Below, piece by piece: positions 16,432 through 25,110 of a DNA stretch of 64,000 nt. The DNA is taken from positions 1 to 64,000 of the forward strand of contig JABFQY010000005.1 of assembly GCA_013141415.1 (NCBI GenBank), given 5' to 3'. A program made the position numbers and the translations under genes. Each line of letters begins with the position of its first letter. Within the stretch, counting starts at the first letter, position 1. The notes beneath the pieces were generated by a model. It ran no database searches and was not told the origin of the DNA. It saw nothing but the letters and a program-made list of their open reading frames with translations. This DNA comes from Kiritimatiellaceae bacterium. Its GTDB lineage: Bacteria; Verrucomicrobiota; Kiritimatiellia; Kiritimatiellales; Tichowtungiaceae.

Positions 16432-17805
16432 ATGAGGAAGAAAGTTATGTTTGGCAGAGCCGGTCTGCTCTGCGGTTTATTCGGCATCATGATGATGCTT
16501 GCGGGAAGTGGATACAGTCAGGATGTGGTGGCTGAAGCAGTTAGCGCTGTTGCTCCGCCGGCGGTGGTCAATACGGGTGATACGGCGTGGATGCTGATAA
16601 GCACGGCGCTGGTTTTCCTGATGATCCCTGGTTTGGCCTTCTTTTACGGCGGTCTGGTCCGCAAAAAGAATGTCCTTTCAATCCTGATGCAATGTTTCGT
16701 GGTCATCTGTCTGATCACGCTGCAATGGGTGCTGTTCGGGTACAGCCTGGCCTTCGGCCCGGATGTGAAAGGGTGGATTGGCAATCTGAGCTGGTCTTTC
16801 CTGAAGGGAGTCGGTGTGGAGCCGTTCACCGGTTATGCCGCGACGATTCCGCATTCGGTGTTCATGATCTTCCAAGCCATGTTTGCCATCATTACACCCG
16901 CGCTGATTCTCGGCGCCTTTGCGGAACGGATGAAGTTTTCGGCGTTCTGCGTGTTCATGCTGCTGTGGTCGACACTGGTGTACGATCCGGTTGCTCACTG
17001 GGTCTGGGGTCTGGGCGGATTCCTGTCGCGCTTTGACGCGGCTGGCAATGCCGTGGCTGGAGCGCTGGACTTCGCTGGCGGTACCGTGGTGCATGTTAAC
17101 GCAGGGATCGCTGCCCTCGTAGCTGCGCTGATGCTAGGAAAGCGCGTTGGATCGATGTCTCCGCCGCACAACCTTCCGTTCGCTGTATTGGGCGCGGGGC
17201 TGTTGTGGTTCGGTTGGTTCGGGTTTAATGCCGGCAGCGCGCTGGGGGCCAACGGACTGGCAGGAAATGCCTTCGTAGCGACTCATGTGGCCGCCGCTGT
17301 CGCCGGGCTGACCTGGGCAATCTGCGATTGGATCTATCACAAGAAGGCTACAACGCTGGGTATGATCACCGGTGCGGTTGCAGGGCTTGTGGCCATTACA
17401 CCGGCTTGCGGATTCGTATCGCCGATGAGCGCCATCTGGATCGGTGCAGGCGCTTCGCTCATCTGCTTCATCGCCGTTACGTTCATCAAAGCTGTATTCA
17501 AATATGACGACACATTGGACGCCTTTGGTGTCCACGGTGTGGGCGGTATCTGGGGCGCGCTGGCAACCGGTATCTGGGCTGAGAAATCGGTCGGCGGATT
17601 CGACGGTCTGCTGCACGGCAACCCGGGACAGTTCCTGATTCAGCTCAAAGCCGTTGCGATCACGGTGGCTTATTCGCTCGTCGTGTCGTTTATCCTGCTG
17701 AAGCTGGTGGACAAATTCATGGGTCTGCGTGTTACCGAACACGAAGAACGGGTGGGGCTGGACCTGACTCAGCATAAAGAAGCCGGCTACACAACAATCG
17801 ACTAA
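16432..17805 (+). CDS. amtB: Ammonium transporter
   Basis: A 457-residue Amt/MEP/Rh channel for ammonium uptake across the inner membrane. A cleavable leader-like start is followed by 11 hydrophobic segments. The pore histidines are seen in GGTVVHVNAG and in AFGVHGVGGIWGA, and the signature 'FAERMKFSAFCVFMLLWSTLVYDPVAHWVW' region is present. It is followed after 17 bases by glnK, as in most bacteria, so PII is expected to dock on the cytoplasmic face and close the channel when nitrogen is sufficient. The sigma-54-type promoter upstream indicates induction under nitrogen limitation. Confidence 0.97.
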   Translation: MRKKVMFGRAGLLCGLFGIMMMLAGSGYSQDVVAEAVSAVAPPAVVNTGDTAWMLISTALVFLMIPGLAFFYGGLVRKKNVLSILMQCFVVICLITLQWVLFGYSLAFGPDVKGWIGNLSWSFLKGVGVEPFTGYAATIPHSVFMIFQAMFAIITPALILGAFAERMKFSAFCVFMLLWSTLVYDPVAHWVWGLGGFLSRFDAAGNAVAGALDFAGGTVVHVNAGIAALVAALMLGKRVGSMSPPHNLPFAVLGAGLLWFGWFGFNAGSALGANGLAGNAFVATHVAAAVAGLTWAICDWIYHKKATTLGMITGAVAGLVAITPACGFVSPMSAIWIGAGASLICFIAVTFIKAVFKYDDTLDAFGVHGVGGIWGALATGIWAEKSVGGFDGLLHGNPGQFLIQLKAVAITVAYSLVVSFILLKLVDKFMGLRVTEHEERVGLDLTQHKEAGYTTID

Positions 17806-17822
17806 CGGAAAGGAATATAACC

Positions 17823-18164
17823 ATGAAATACATAGTCGCAATTATTCAACCCGACCGGCTGGACCCGGTTCTGGACGCGCTTGAGAAAGCAGAAATTCAT
17901 CTGGTGACCGTTTCGACAGTGATGGGCCGCGGCCGGCAGAAAGGCATTGCCGCAGTTTACCGCAGTCACAAGGAGGCGGGCAGCCTGCTGAAAAAAGTGA
18001 AGCTGGAAATCGTCGTCAACGAGGACTTCGTAAAGCCGACGCTGGATGCCATTACCGAAGGTGCGCGCACCGGAGAGATCGGGGACGGAAAAATATTCGT
18101 TCTGGATCTGAAGGACTGCATGCGCATACGGACCGGCGAAACCGGCGCAGTAGCGATCGGCTGA
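17823..18164 (+). CDS. glnK: PII nitrogen regulatory protein lacking the uridylylated tyrosine
   Basis: A 113-residue PII signal protein, trimeric, binding ATP/ADP and 2-oxoglutarate and controlling AmtB. The core 'GRGRQKG', 'KVKLEIVV' and the C-terminal 'TGEIGDGKIFVL' with 'RIRTGETG' are intact. In the T-loop the usual 'LYRGAEY' reads 'VYRSHKE', so Tyr51, the uridylylation site, is replaced by Glu while Tyr46 remains. Control is therefore likely through ligand binding only. It sits 17 bases after amtB and ahead of an outer-membrane protein gene. Confidence 0.95.
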   Translation: MKYIVAIIQPDRLDPVLDALEKAEIHLVTVSTVMGRGRQKGIAAVYRSHKEAGSLLKKVKLEIVVNEDFVKPTLDAITEGARTGEIGDGKIFVLDLKDCMRIRTGETGAVAIG

Positions 18165-18180
18165 TGAAGTTGTAAAAGAA

Positions 18181-18223
18181 TGCGCCCGTGCGGCCGGCAC
18201 GGGGAAAGAGGCCGACGGGCGCA
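18181..18223 (+). promoter_or_regulatory. Strong hairpin between glnK and the porin gene
   Basis: Arms TGCGCCCGTGCGGCC and GGCCGACGGGCGCA pair with one bulged base around a GGCACGGGGAAAGA loop. No T-run follows, so it is more likely an RNA-stability or processing element, or a partial attenuator, than a full terminator. Confidence 0.6.
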
Positions 18224-18257
18224 TCGGAAAAAATTGAAAGAAAAGGAAAACAGGAAC

Positions 18258-19007
18258 ATGAAAAAAAGAATAATGATGATAATGGCTGCGGGGCTTGCCG
18301 CAGGGGTTGTTCATGCGGCTGATGTGAGCGCTACGGCAGACTTTGCCAGCGCTTATATCTTCCGCGGAGTAACGCTCAATGACGGACTCGTATTTCAACC
18401 CGGAGCAAAAATTTCCGGGTTCCCGATTCCGGCAGAATATGGATCCATCGCGGTCGGCACCTGGGCGAACTACGACATCGGCGACTACGGTGGAACGTTG
18501 GAGAAAAAGTTCTCGGAAATCGACTACTACGCAACTTACACGTTGCCGGTCAAAGTGGTTGATCTGAGCGCAACCTACACCGAGTACACATACCCCGGCG
18601 GCGCGGCTACCGACAAAGAAGTTGCGTTGAGCGTCGGCAAGGGGATTGGTGATACCGGTCTGTACACCTCGCTGACCGCTAACTACGGTCTGGGCGGTGC
18701 GGTGGATCAGAACTGGTACATTCAAGGCGCTCTCGGTTACACGAAAGCTCTGACCGAAACGCTGACATTCACATCAGGAGTCACGGTTGGCTATGCCATC
18801 AAAGACGTCGGGGATGACGGTTTTCAGGACGGCGTCGGCAAAGTCGGCCTGAGCTATGCGCTGACCAAGAACTGGGCGATCAACGGTTCACTGAACTATG
18901 TTGCTCAGCTGGACGACAATGTACTGCCGGATGCCACTAGCGGCGTTCCCGGTTCAGGATACGACACGCCGGTCTATGGAACGCTCGGCCTCTCCTGTAC
19001 CTTCTAA
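18258..19007 (+). CDS. Outer-membrane beta-barrel protein, TorF/Gcw_chp family
   Basis: A 249-residue protein with signal peptide MKKRIMMIMAAGLAAGVVHA. The mature part begins 'ADVSATADFASAYIFRGVTLNDG', the hallmark of the Gcw_chp (TorF putative porin) family, continues as alternating strands and ends in Phe (GTLGLSCTF), as outer-membrane barrels do. These genes commonly sit beside amtB-glnB, and here it is third in that unit after a hairpin. A role in passage of small nitrogen compounds across the outer membrane is inference. ATG at 18258 has AAAGGA upstream. Confidence 0.85.
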   Translation: MKKRIMMIMAAGLAAGVVHAADVSATADFASAYIFRGVTLNDGLVFQPGAKISGFPIPAEYGSIAVGTWANYDIGDYGGTLEKKFSEIDYYATYTLPVKVVDLSATYTEYTYPGGAATDKEVALSVGKGIGDTGLYTSLTANYGLGGAVDQNWYIQGALGYTKALTETLTFTSGVTVGYAIKDVGDDGFQDGVGKVGLSYALTKNWAINGSLNYVAQLDDNVLPDATSGVPGSGYDTPVYGTLGLSCTF

Positions 19008-19032
19008 GATCGCAGAAGGTTCTCACAGAAAG

Positions 19033-19066
19033 AACCCGCCCCGGATTTCCGGGGCGGGTTTGTTTT
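19033..19066 (+). terminator. Terminator of the amtB-glnK-porin unit
   Basis: Arms AACCCGCCCCGG and CCGGGGCGGGTT with a four-base loop, followed by TGTTTTTT. It also lies at the 3' side of the convergent sulfatase gene. Confidence 0.9.
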
Positions 19067-19105
19067 TTACTCGGAGCGCGGATCTTTGCGGAACGGTTTG
19101 TCCTG

Positions 19106-20431
19106 CTATATTTCCGGCATGGTGAAGGTATCGCCGGTTTCTCTGATCCACTGCACCAGCCGGTCGTGCAGACGTTTGCGTTCCACTTTATACCGTGTGT
19201 TATGAGCCATATTGGCCAGCTCATAGGGATCGTCGTTCAGGTTGAACATGAGCCACGGCTGGTGTTCCAGCACGACGTACTTCCAGCCGTCGGTCGTGAC
19301 AATTCCCCGCCATGCGCGATCTGTGCTGTCCGCATGACAAGTGGGGACGACAATTTGAAGAAAAGCCGAATCGGGCATTTCCGGCAGCTGTTCCCGGTCG
19401 TCCAGATAGATAGGGGAATAGTCGTAGCCGCGCATCCATGTCGGAACTGTTAATCCGCAAAGACCCAGCGTTGTCGGCGCGATATCCACATGGTTGATCA
19501 CCGCGTCCGATTTCCGTCCACCCTGCTGTGTAAGCCGGGCGGGGCCGCTGATGATGAAGGGGACCCGGACAGACTCTTCCCACGGGCACGTCTTGTAATG
19601 CTGGCCGTGAGATCCATGCATATCGCCGTGGTCGGAGAAGAACAGAATCACAGTGTCTTTATCCAATCCGGTTTCTTCAAGAGCCTTGCGAATCCGCCCG
19701 ACATTCCAGTCGAGGTTTTCGATTTGTGCGTAAGCTCCCGACAGATCGCGACGGGTACGTTCGAGAACGCCGGGTATGTTCGGAACATTCGGCCGCAGCT
19801 TTAGGTCTTCGGGTTTGTGTTTTTCCATATATTCCGGCGGAGCCACGTTCGGATTGTGCGGAGGCTGCACCGACAGTACGGCAAAGAACGGTTTGTTCTG
19901 TTTGGAATCTCTTTGCTTGAGGAAATCAATCATGTAGTCGGTCAGACAGTCCGATTCGTAGCCGGGGAGCAGATGGTGTTCGACGTTGGAGCCGTCTTCC
20001 ATATGGCCGTGAACCCAGCAGTCCCACTGGCTGTTGTTATTTTCGTATCCGATCCACGTATCGAATCCTCCGCGCCGTTCCCGCGGAATAATGTGCATTG
20101 CGCCGCGCCGGTCGAAGTTTTCCTTGAATCCGTCGAGGTGCCACTTGCCGAAGTACGCGGTCTCATATCCTTCTGCGGCAAAAGCATTCGCTACGGTCGG
20201 TACATTTTGCGGCATAGGATCCTGATGGCCCGGCACGCACTCGTGGGGGTAAAGACTGGTAATCAAAGAGCCGCGGAACGGACAGCAAAGAGGAGACCCG
20301 GACACGGCCCGCGTGAAATTCACTCCCTCTGCGGCCAGCCGGTCTATTTCAGGCGTTTGAAGGTTCACGTTGCCGTTACAGCTCAACGCATGAGCCGGAT
20401 GCTGATCGCCGAAAATCCAGATTGCATTCAC
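19106..20431 (-). CDS. Sulfatase (formylglycine-dependent)
   Basis: A 441-residue type I sulfatase/alkaline-phosphatase-fold enzyme. Metal ligands Asp9-Gln10 lie in 'IWIFGDQHPAHAL', and the catalytic site is Cys49-Cys-Pro-Phe-Arg53. Cys49 fits the C-x-P-x-R pattern to be converted to formylglycine by a maturase encoded elsewhere. Later come 'ILFFSDHGDMHGSHGQHYKTCPWEESVRVPFII', typical of sulfatases. There is no signal peptide. The start is GTG at 20431, seven bases after AAGGAG; the in-frame extension upstream lacks such a site. The substrate is unknown; the divergent GH38 mannosidase gene suggests sulfated glycans. Confidence 0.93.
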   Translation of the reverse strand: MNAIWIFGDQHPAHALSCNGNVNLQTPEIDRLAAEGVNFTRAVSGSPLCCPFRGSLITSLYPHECVPGHQDPMPQNVPTVANAFAAEGYETAYFGKWHLDGFKENFDRRGAMHIIPRERRGGFDTWIGYENNNSQWDCWVHGHMEDGSNVEHHLLPGYESDCLTDYMIDFLKQRDSKQNKPFFAVLSVQPPHNPNVAPPEYMEKHKPEDLKLRPNVPNIPGVLERTRRDLSGAYAQIENLDWNVGRIRKALEETGLDKDTVILFFSDHGDMHGSHGQHYKTCPWEESVRVPFIISGPARLTQQGGRKSDAVINHVDIAPTTLGLCGLTVPTWMRGYDYSPIYLDDREQLPEMPDSAFLQIVVPTCHADSTDRAWRGIVTTDGWKYVVLEHQPWLMFNLNDDPYELANMAHNTRYKVERKRLHDRLVQWIRETGDTFTMPEI

Positions 20432-20633
20432 GGGAATCTCCTTGGTTTGAACTAAAAGCAATGGCGCGAAGGCTATCTATTTCCCGTTGACCGTAGAAGT
20501 CCAAATTTTTCCGGCGATAAAACAAGCGGAAGAAGTTTGCCGTCCGGTTCCGGCATGACATATCTTTTCCGCCGTCGGGGCGATGGCCCAAACATTAGAT
20601 TCCGCAAAACATCCGCAGTTTAGGGAAAACAAA

Positions 20634-23378
20634 ATGGACAAAAAGCCGGTTCTTGTCATGCCAACCACACACTGGGATCGCGCCTGGTACTGGACGTTTC
20701 AGCGCTTCCGTGTTCGTTTGATTGATCTGATACAGGCCATGCTCACCCAGTTCCGGCTGCACCCGGACTACCGGTTCGTGATGGACGGACAGACCGTCCC
20801 GCTGGAGGACTATCTGGAAGCCTGCCCGGAAGACCGGAAAGAGATTGAGCAGCTCGTCAAATCGGGCCGCCTGCAACTGGGGCCGATGTACACGCTTCCC
20901 GACCACTACTGCACCGGCGGCGAGTCGCTCATTCGGAACCTGCTGACCGGCAGCGAACTGGTTCGCCAGCTCGGCGGCACTCCTCCGCGGATGCTTTACC
21001 TGCCCGACTCTTTTGGATTTCCGGCGGACCTGCCGACGGTCGCCGCCGGCGCCGGGTTCCAGCAAATCAGTTTTATGCGCGGAACTTCCGGCTGCGTGCC
21101 GCATGAACTGCGCATGTTCATCTGGGAAGGTTCCGACGGCAGTCCGGTGCAGGTATTCCGCCTGCGCGACGGCTACGCCAACGCGGCCCACCTCGGCAGT
21201 GCGCTGCCCGGCCGGATTCAATGGGCTTACGATCATGAAAAAGCAGTCGAGCGGCTGATTGCCGCCGCGACACAGCAGGATGACGCTCAGGGTTCGCCCC
21301 GGCTTCTGCTGGCGGGCGTCGACCACATGATTCCTCAGCCGCAACTGGATCAGGCGATGAAAGACGCCACCGCCCGCAGCGGGTTTAATTTCACCTACGC
21401 CGTGCTGGACGATCTGGCTTCGGGCGTAGAGAAAAAGGAATCAGGCGACTGGTTGCGTTATCGCGGAGAATTCCGCGGCACCGGGTGCAGTCACATTCTG
21501 GGCGGCACGGTGTCTACGCGCATTCATCTTAAACAGACCAATGCGGATGTGGAGCGTCTGCTGACTCATGTGGCGGAACCCGCAGATGCACATTGCGCTC
21601 TGCTGGGACGGCTCGACTCAACCGGCAGCGTATTGCGCACCGCCTGGAAACATCTGCTCAAGACGCATCCCCACGATGATATCACCGGATGCAGTGTCGA
21701 TAAGGTGCACGAGGACGACGAATACCAGATGGATGAAGCGTTTGACGCGGCCGATGCCGTGCGCCGCCGGATGTCCGATGTTCTCCAGCACCGTTTTGGC
21801 GGACGGCGCGAAGGCGACCGCCGGTACGGATTCATACTGGTCAATCAGCAGCCGTTTCGTCGCCTGTGTCAGGCCCGTATCACGATGGATTTCGAAGGCT
21901 TCGAAAAATGGGGCGACGCTCCGCCGCCGGAATTTTACGCCGTTGTGGACGAAGCGGGCCGGGAGATTCCGTTTGTTGAACTGCGCCGGGGCCGCTCGAT
22001 TGAACATCCTCACCGGTTCGCCGAGATTGAGCTGATGACGGAGCTGGATCCGTTTGCACCGATCCGCTTTTTTATGGAGCCTCGCGAAGTCTGGCCGCTG
22101 ACGGCCATGACACCGGACATGCTTGAAAACGATCTGGTGCGTATTGATGTTCACGGAAACGGCTCGTTCGATGTGACCGATAAAGTCACCGGACAGGTTC
22201 TGCGGCATGCCGGACTTTTTTCAGATCAGGGCGACTGCGGCGACAGCTATGACTTTTCGGATATCGCCGATGACACCGAGCGGATCTTCGACGGAATCCA
22301 TTTCGAGCGAAAAATTCTTCCGGGCTGTTCGGGCTGTCAGTGCATGGAGCTGAGAGGAACGCTGCCGGTGCCGGAAGATTCTGACCGGTACGGACGGAGC
22401 GGCAAAACGGTTGACCTTCCGGTAACCATTCGCCTGACGCTTTTTCGCGGCGACCGCGAATTGCGCATCAATATGATCATGCTGAATACGGCAAAGAGTC
22501 ATCGGCTGCGCTGGAATCTGGAACTTCCGTTTCGCACGGATCATACGCGGGCCGGTCAGAAGTTCTGCGAAGTCCGGCACGAAGTGCGCCCTCAGCCGCC
22601 GCCAGCGGCGGCCTGCAGCACGCAGGATAACGGAGCATTCAACGCGGCGGAAATGGGGCAGGAGCTGAAAGAGTTCCGGGTGCATCCCGAGTTTACTGCC
22701 GACCAGTTTATCGCCGCCGAAAACGCGCAGGGCGGAGCCGCCCTGTTGATTGGTCTGCCGGTGAACTATGAAGTTGTGGACAACGGCGAATCACAGCGGC
22801 TGGCTGTTTGCGTCCTGCGGTCAATCGGACTCCTTTCCCGCCGCCGCAACGAAATGAACACCCGCCCGACCATGGCCGGGCCTGACACACCGGTGCCCGG
22901 CGCCCAGCTGATCGGACGGCAGATCAATCTCTCATTCGGATTGAGACTGTTCGCGTCAGCGGAATCGGGCGGAGTGTTGCGGGCGGCGTTTCTTGATCGC
23001 GCTATCGCGTTCCACGGCCAGATTTCACCGCGTGCTCCGGCATGGGACGGACAAACGGCGGCTCCGGCCGTTCAGTGCAATAACGACGCGCTGATGTTGT
23101 CCGCGCTGAAAGTGAGCCACGACCGCAAACACATCGTTGTGCGCCTGCTCAATCCGACAGATTGTGCGCAGACCGGCATCTTAAAAATTGCCGGAGCGCG
23201 GCAGCTTGTTCCCTGTCTGCACACCGAGCGGATCGAAGAAGGTGCCGCTCCGGTCAAACGGGCGCGCGGCGGCTTTGCGATTGAAGTTCCGCCGATGGGA
23301 TTAAACAGTTATCTGGTTCGCATAAAGAAACCGGAATACCGTTACGATTACGAATACGGTTTAACGCTTCCGGTCTAG
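20634..23378 (+). CDS. GH38 family alpha-mannosidase
   Basis: A 914-residue retaining alpha-mannosidase. The zinc-binding His13 and Asp15 lie in 'MPTTHWDRAW'; the nucleophile is expected to be Asp125 in LPDSFGFPADLP; a later His-Asp-Asp occurs in 'HPHDDITGCSVDKVHEDDE'. The C-terminal half is the family's beta-sandwich region, with 'RVHPEFTADQF' and 'NDALMLSALK'. There is no signal peptide, so it is probably cytoplasmic and works on imported mannosides. It is divergent from the sulfatase gene, which is consistent with shared use in breakdown of sulfated, mannose-containing glycans. ATG at 20634 was chosen over 20583 because of AGGGAA upstream. Confidence 0.93.
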   Translation: MDKKPVLVMPTTHWDRAWYWTFQRFRVRLIDLIQAMLTQFRLHPDYRFVMDGQTVPLEDYLEACPEDRKEIEQLVKSGRLQLGPMYTLPDHYCTGGESLIRNLLTGSELVRQLGGTPPRMLYLPDSFGFPADLPTVAAGAGFQQISFMRGTSGCVPHELRMFIWEGSDGSPVQVFRLRDGYANAAHLGSALPGRIQWAYDHEKAVERLIAAATQQDDAQGSPRLLLAGVDHMIPQPQLDQAMKDATARSGFNFTYAVLDDLASGVEKKESGDWLRYRGEFRGTGCSHILGGTVSTRIHLKQTNADVERLLTHVAEPADAHCALLGRLDSTGSVLRTAWKHLLKTHPHDDITGCSVDKVHEDDEYQMDEAFDAADAVRRRMSDVLQHRFGGRREGDRRYGFILVNQQPFRRLCQARITMDFEGFEKWGDAPPPEFYAVVDEAGREIPFVELRRGRSIEHPHRFAEIELMTELDPFAPIRFFMEPREVWPLTAMTPDMLENDLVRIDVHGNGSFDVTDKVTGQVLRHAGLFSDQGDCGDSYDFSDIADDTERIFDGIHFERKILPGCSGCQCMELRGTLPVPEDSDRYGRSGKTVDLPVTIRLTLFRGDRELRINMIMLNTAKSHRLRWNLELPFRTDHTRAGQKFCEVRHEVRPQPPPAAACSTQDNGAFNAAEMGQELKEFRVHPEFTADQFIAAENAQGGAALLIGLPVNYEVVDNGESQRLAVCVLRSIGLLSRRRNEMNTRPTMAGPDTPVPGAQLIGRQINLSFGLRLFASAESGGVLRAAFLDRAIAFHGQISPRAPAWDGQTAAPAVQCNNDALMLSALKVSHDRKHIVVRLLNPTDCAQTGILKIAGARQLVPCLHTERIEEGAAPVKRARGGFAIEVPPMGLNSYLVRIKKPEYRYDYEYGLTLPV

Positions 23379-23381
23379 AGT

Positions 23382-23975
23382 TTATGCGGGCTGCAGAAAA
23401 TGTGCCCATACATTGGAAGCGGCGTTGAGGGCGCGGGCGCGGTGCGAGATTTTATTTTTCACTTCCGCCGGAAGTTCGGCGAAGGTCTGGTTGTAGCCGT
23501 CCGGAACAAACAGCGGATCGTAGCCGAAGCCCTGATCGCCACGCAGTTCTTCGATAATCCGGCCTTGCACCGAGCCTTCGACCGTCAGCGGTTCTTCGCC
23601 GGGCAGGGCGAGGGCGATGACGGTACGGAATTGTGCATGACGGTTTTTCTTCCCGGCCAGTTCGCGCAGCAGCTTCAAGTTGTTGTCGTGGTAAGAGCAG
23701 CCTTCCCCGGACCAGCGGGCCGAATAAACGCCCGGCTCGCCGTTCAGCGCTTCGACTTCCAGTCCGGAATCGTCGGCCAGCGCGGGCAGTCCGGTGGCTT
23801 TGCAAATCTCAACCGCTTTTTTAATCGCGTTGGCTTCCAGTGTGGTGCCGTCTTCCACGACGTCGGGGATATCCGGAAAATCAAACGCGGAACAGACTTC
23901 CAACCCTTGGAAATCAAAGATGGCGTGGATCTCTTCGAGCTTATGCCGGTTGCGTGTGGCGATAACGAGTTTCAT
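23382..23975 (-). CDS. rdgB: XTP/dITP diphosphatase (RdgB/HAM1)
   Basis: A 197-residue housecleaning pyrophosphatase that removes non-canonical purine triphosphates. All family blocks are present: 'LVIATRNRHKLEEI', 'LADDSGLEVEALNGEPGVYSARW', 'FGYDPLFVPDGYNQTFAEL' and 'KNKISHRARAL'. ATG at 23975 overlaps the stop of the upstream epimerase gene as ATGA, so the two are co-translated. It is convergent with the GH38 gene with 3 bases between stops. A TTCCAACCCTTGGAA palindrome happens to lie in its 5' coding part. Confidence 0.95.
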   Translation of the reverse strand: MKLVIATRNRHKLEEIHAIFDFQGLEVCSAFDFPDIPDVVEDGTTLEANAIKKAVEICKATGLPALADDSGLEVEALNGEPGVYSARWSGEGCSYHDNNLKLLRELAGKKNRHAQFRTVIALALPGEEPLTVEGSVQGRIIEELRGDQGFGYDPLFVPDGYNQTFAELPAEVKNKISHRARALNAASNVWAHFLQPA

Positions 23976-24976
23976 AGAGCAGACAATCCACGGTGCCATG
24001 CCGCCAGAACGCGGTCGACGGCTGCTTCAGCTTTCAGCTCCCATACCAACGATTCTTTGCGCTTCGGGTCGGCATCGAACCATTGGCGCGTCATCTGCAT
24101 CCCCTCGCGGAAGGAAATTGTCGCTTTAAAATCCGGCACGAAGCGTTTGATTTTGCTGTTGTCGAAAATAACGCTGTGCGTTTTGTCGCCCAGCAGGCTC
24201 GGCCCGTTGATCTCGGGGTCGATCTTTGCAATAAAATCACTCGGGATGTGCACGAAGTTTGGCTTGCACTCAAAAACGTCGGCGATGGTTTCGTAAATCT
24301 GATTCCACGTTAGAACTTCATCGGTCGTAATGTGAAACGCTTCGCCGATTGTGTCCGCCCGGCCCAGCAGTCCGACAAATCCTTTGGCGAAATCGTGTGC
24401 GTGCGTCACAACCCAGAGCGACGAACCGTCGCCGTGAATCACGGCCGGGCCGCCGGCCTTGAGGCGGCGCACAACGGCGTAGTCCCAGGATCCTGCGCCG
24501 GTCGGGATGCAGTTGCGGTAAGTATGGGAAGGCCGCACGACGACGCCCGGAAAATCGGTGGTGCCGAGAAGCAGTTTTTCGCAGGCGATTTTATTGCGGG
24601 AATATTCCCAAAACGGATTGTCGAGCGGCGTCTCTTCCGTAATGAACGGTGAAGCCGGTGGCGTCTGGTAGGCCGAGGCCGAGCTGATGAAAATATACTG
24701 TTTCGTCCGGCCGCGGAACAAATCAATGTCCTGCTGCACCTGATCCGGCAAAAAAGTGATCCAGTTGACCACGCAGTCCCAGTCATGTCCTTTTATTGCC
24801 GCCGCGACGTCCGCCTTGTTACGAATGTCGGCATGAATCGTCTTTACGCCCGCCGGCACCGGAAAGGATGCCGCATGACCGCGATTGAGATGCCACAATT
24901 CGATTCCCTTTTTAACCGCCAGTTCTGTGACTGCTGAACTGATGTTGCCTGTCCCGCCGATAAACAAAACTTTCAT
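23972..24976 (-). CDS. NAD-dependent epimerase/dehydratase family protein
   Basis: A 334-residue extended short-chain dehydrogenase. The nucleotide-binding motif GGTGNIS is at residues 7-13, followed by 'LNRGH', 'WDCVVNWITFLPDQV' and 'YIFISSASAYQ'. The usual YxxxK appears as 'WEYSRNKIACEKLL' (Tyr-Ser-Arg-Asn-Lys). This resembles sugar-nucleotide epimerases and reductases; the substrate cannot be set. The start at 24976 follows GGAGGAG. It is divergent from the large GH94-type gene and overlaps rdgB by four bases. Confidence 0.85.
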   Translation of the reverse strand: MKVLFIGGTGNISSAVTELAVKKGIELWHLNRGHAASFPVPAGVKTIHADIRNKADVAAAIKGHDWDCVVNWITFLPDQVQQDIDLFRGRTKQYIFISSASAYQTPPASPFITEETPLDNPFWEYSRNKIACEKLLLGTTDFPGVVVRPSHTYRNCIPTGAGSWDYAVVRRLKAGGPAVIHGDGSSLWVVTHAHDFAKGFVGLLGRADTIGEAFHITTDEVLTWNQIYETIADVFECKPNFVHIPSDFIAKIDPEINGPSLLGDKTHSVIFDNSKIKRFVPDFKATISFREGMQMTRQWFDADPKRKESLVWELKAEAAVDRVLAAWHRGLSAL

Positions 24977-25110
24977 AAAGGCTCCTCCAAGCCGCCAGAC
25001 AGTACATAAAAAAATCCGCCGCGCCACTTTGTTTTTCAGAACACGGCTATCTGGTTCGGCATTATATCTGGAGTGTTGCACAAAACGGCGGGAACGGGCA
25101 GGGTTTACGC

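Noticed and set aside
17802-18725. 307-residue minus-strand frame across glnK and the porin
   Set aside because: Both plus-strand genes are unmistakable; the frame has no ribosome site or family resemblance.
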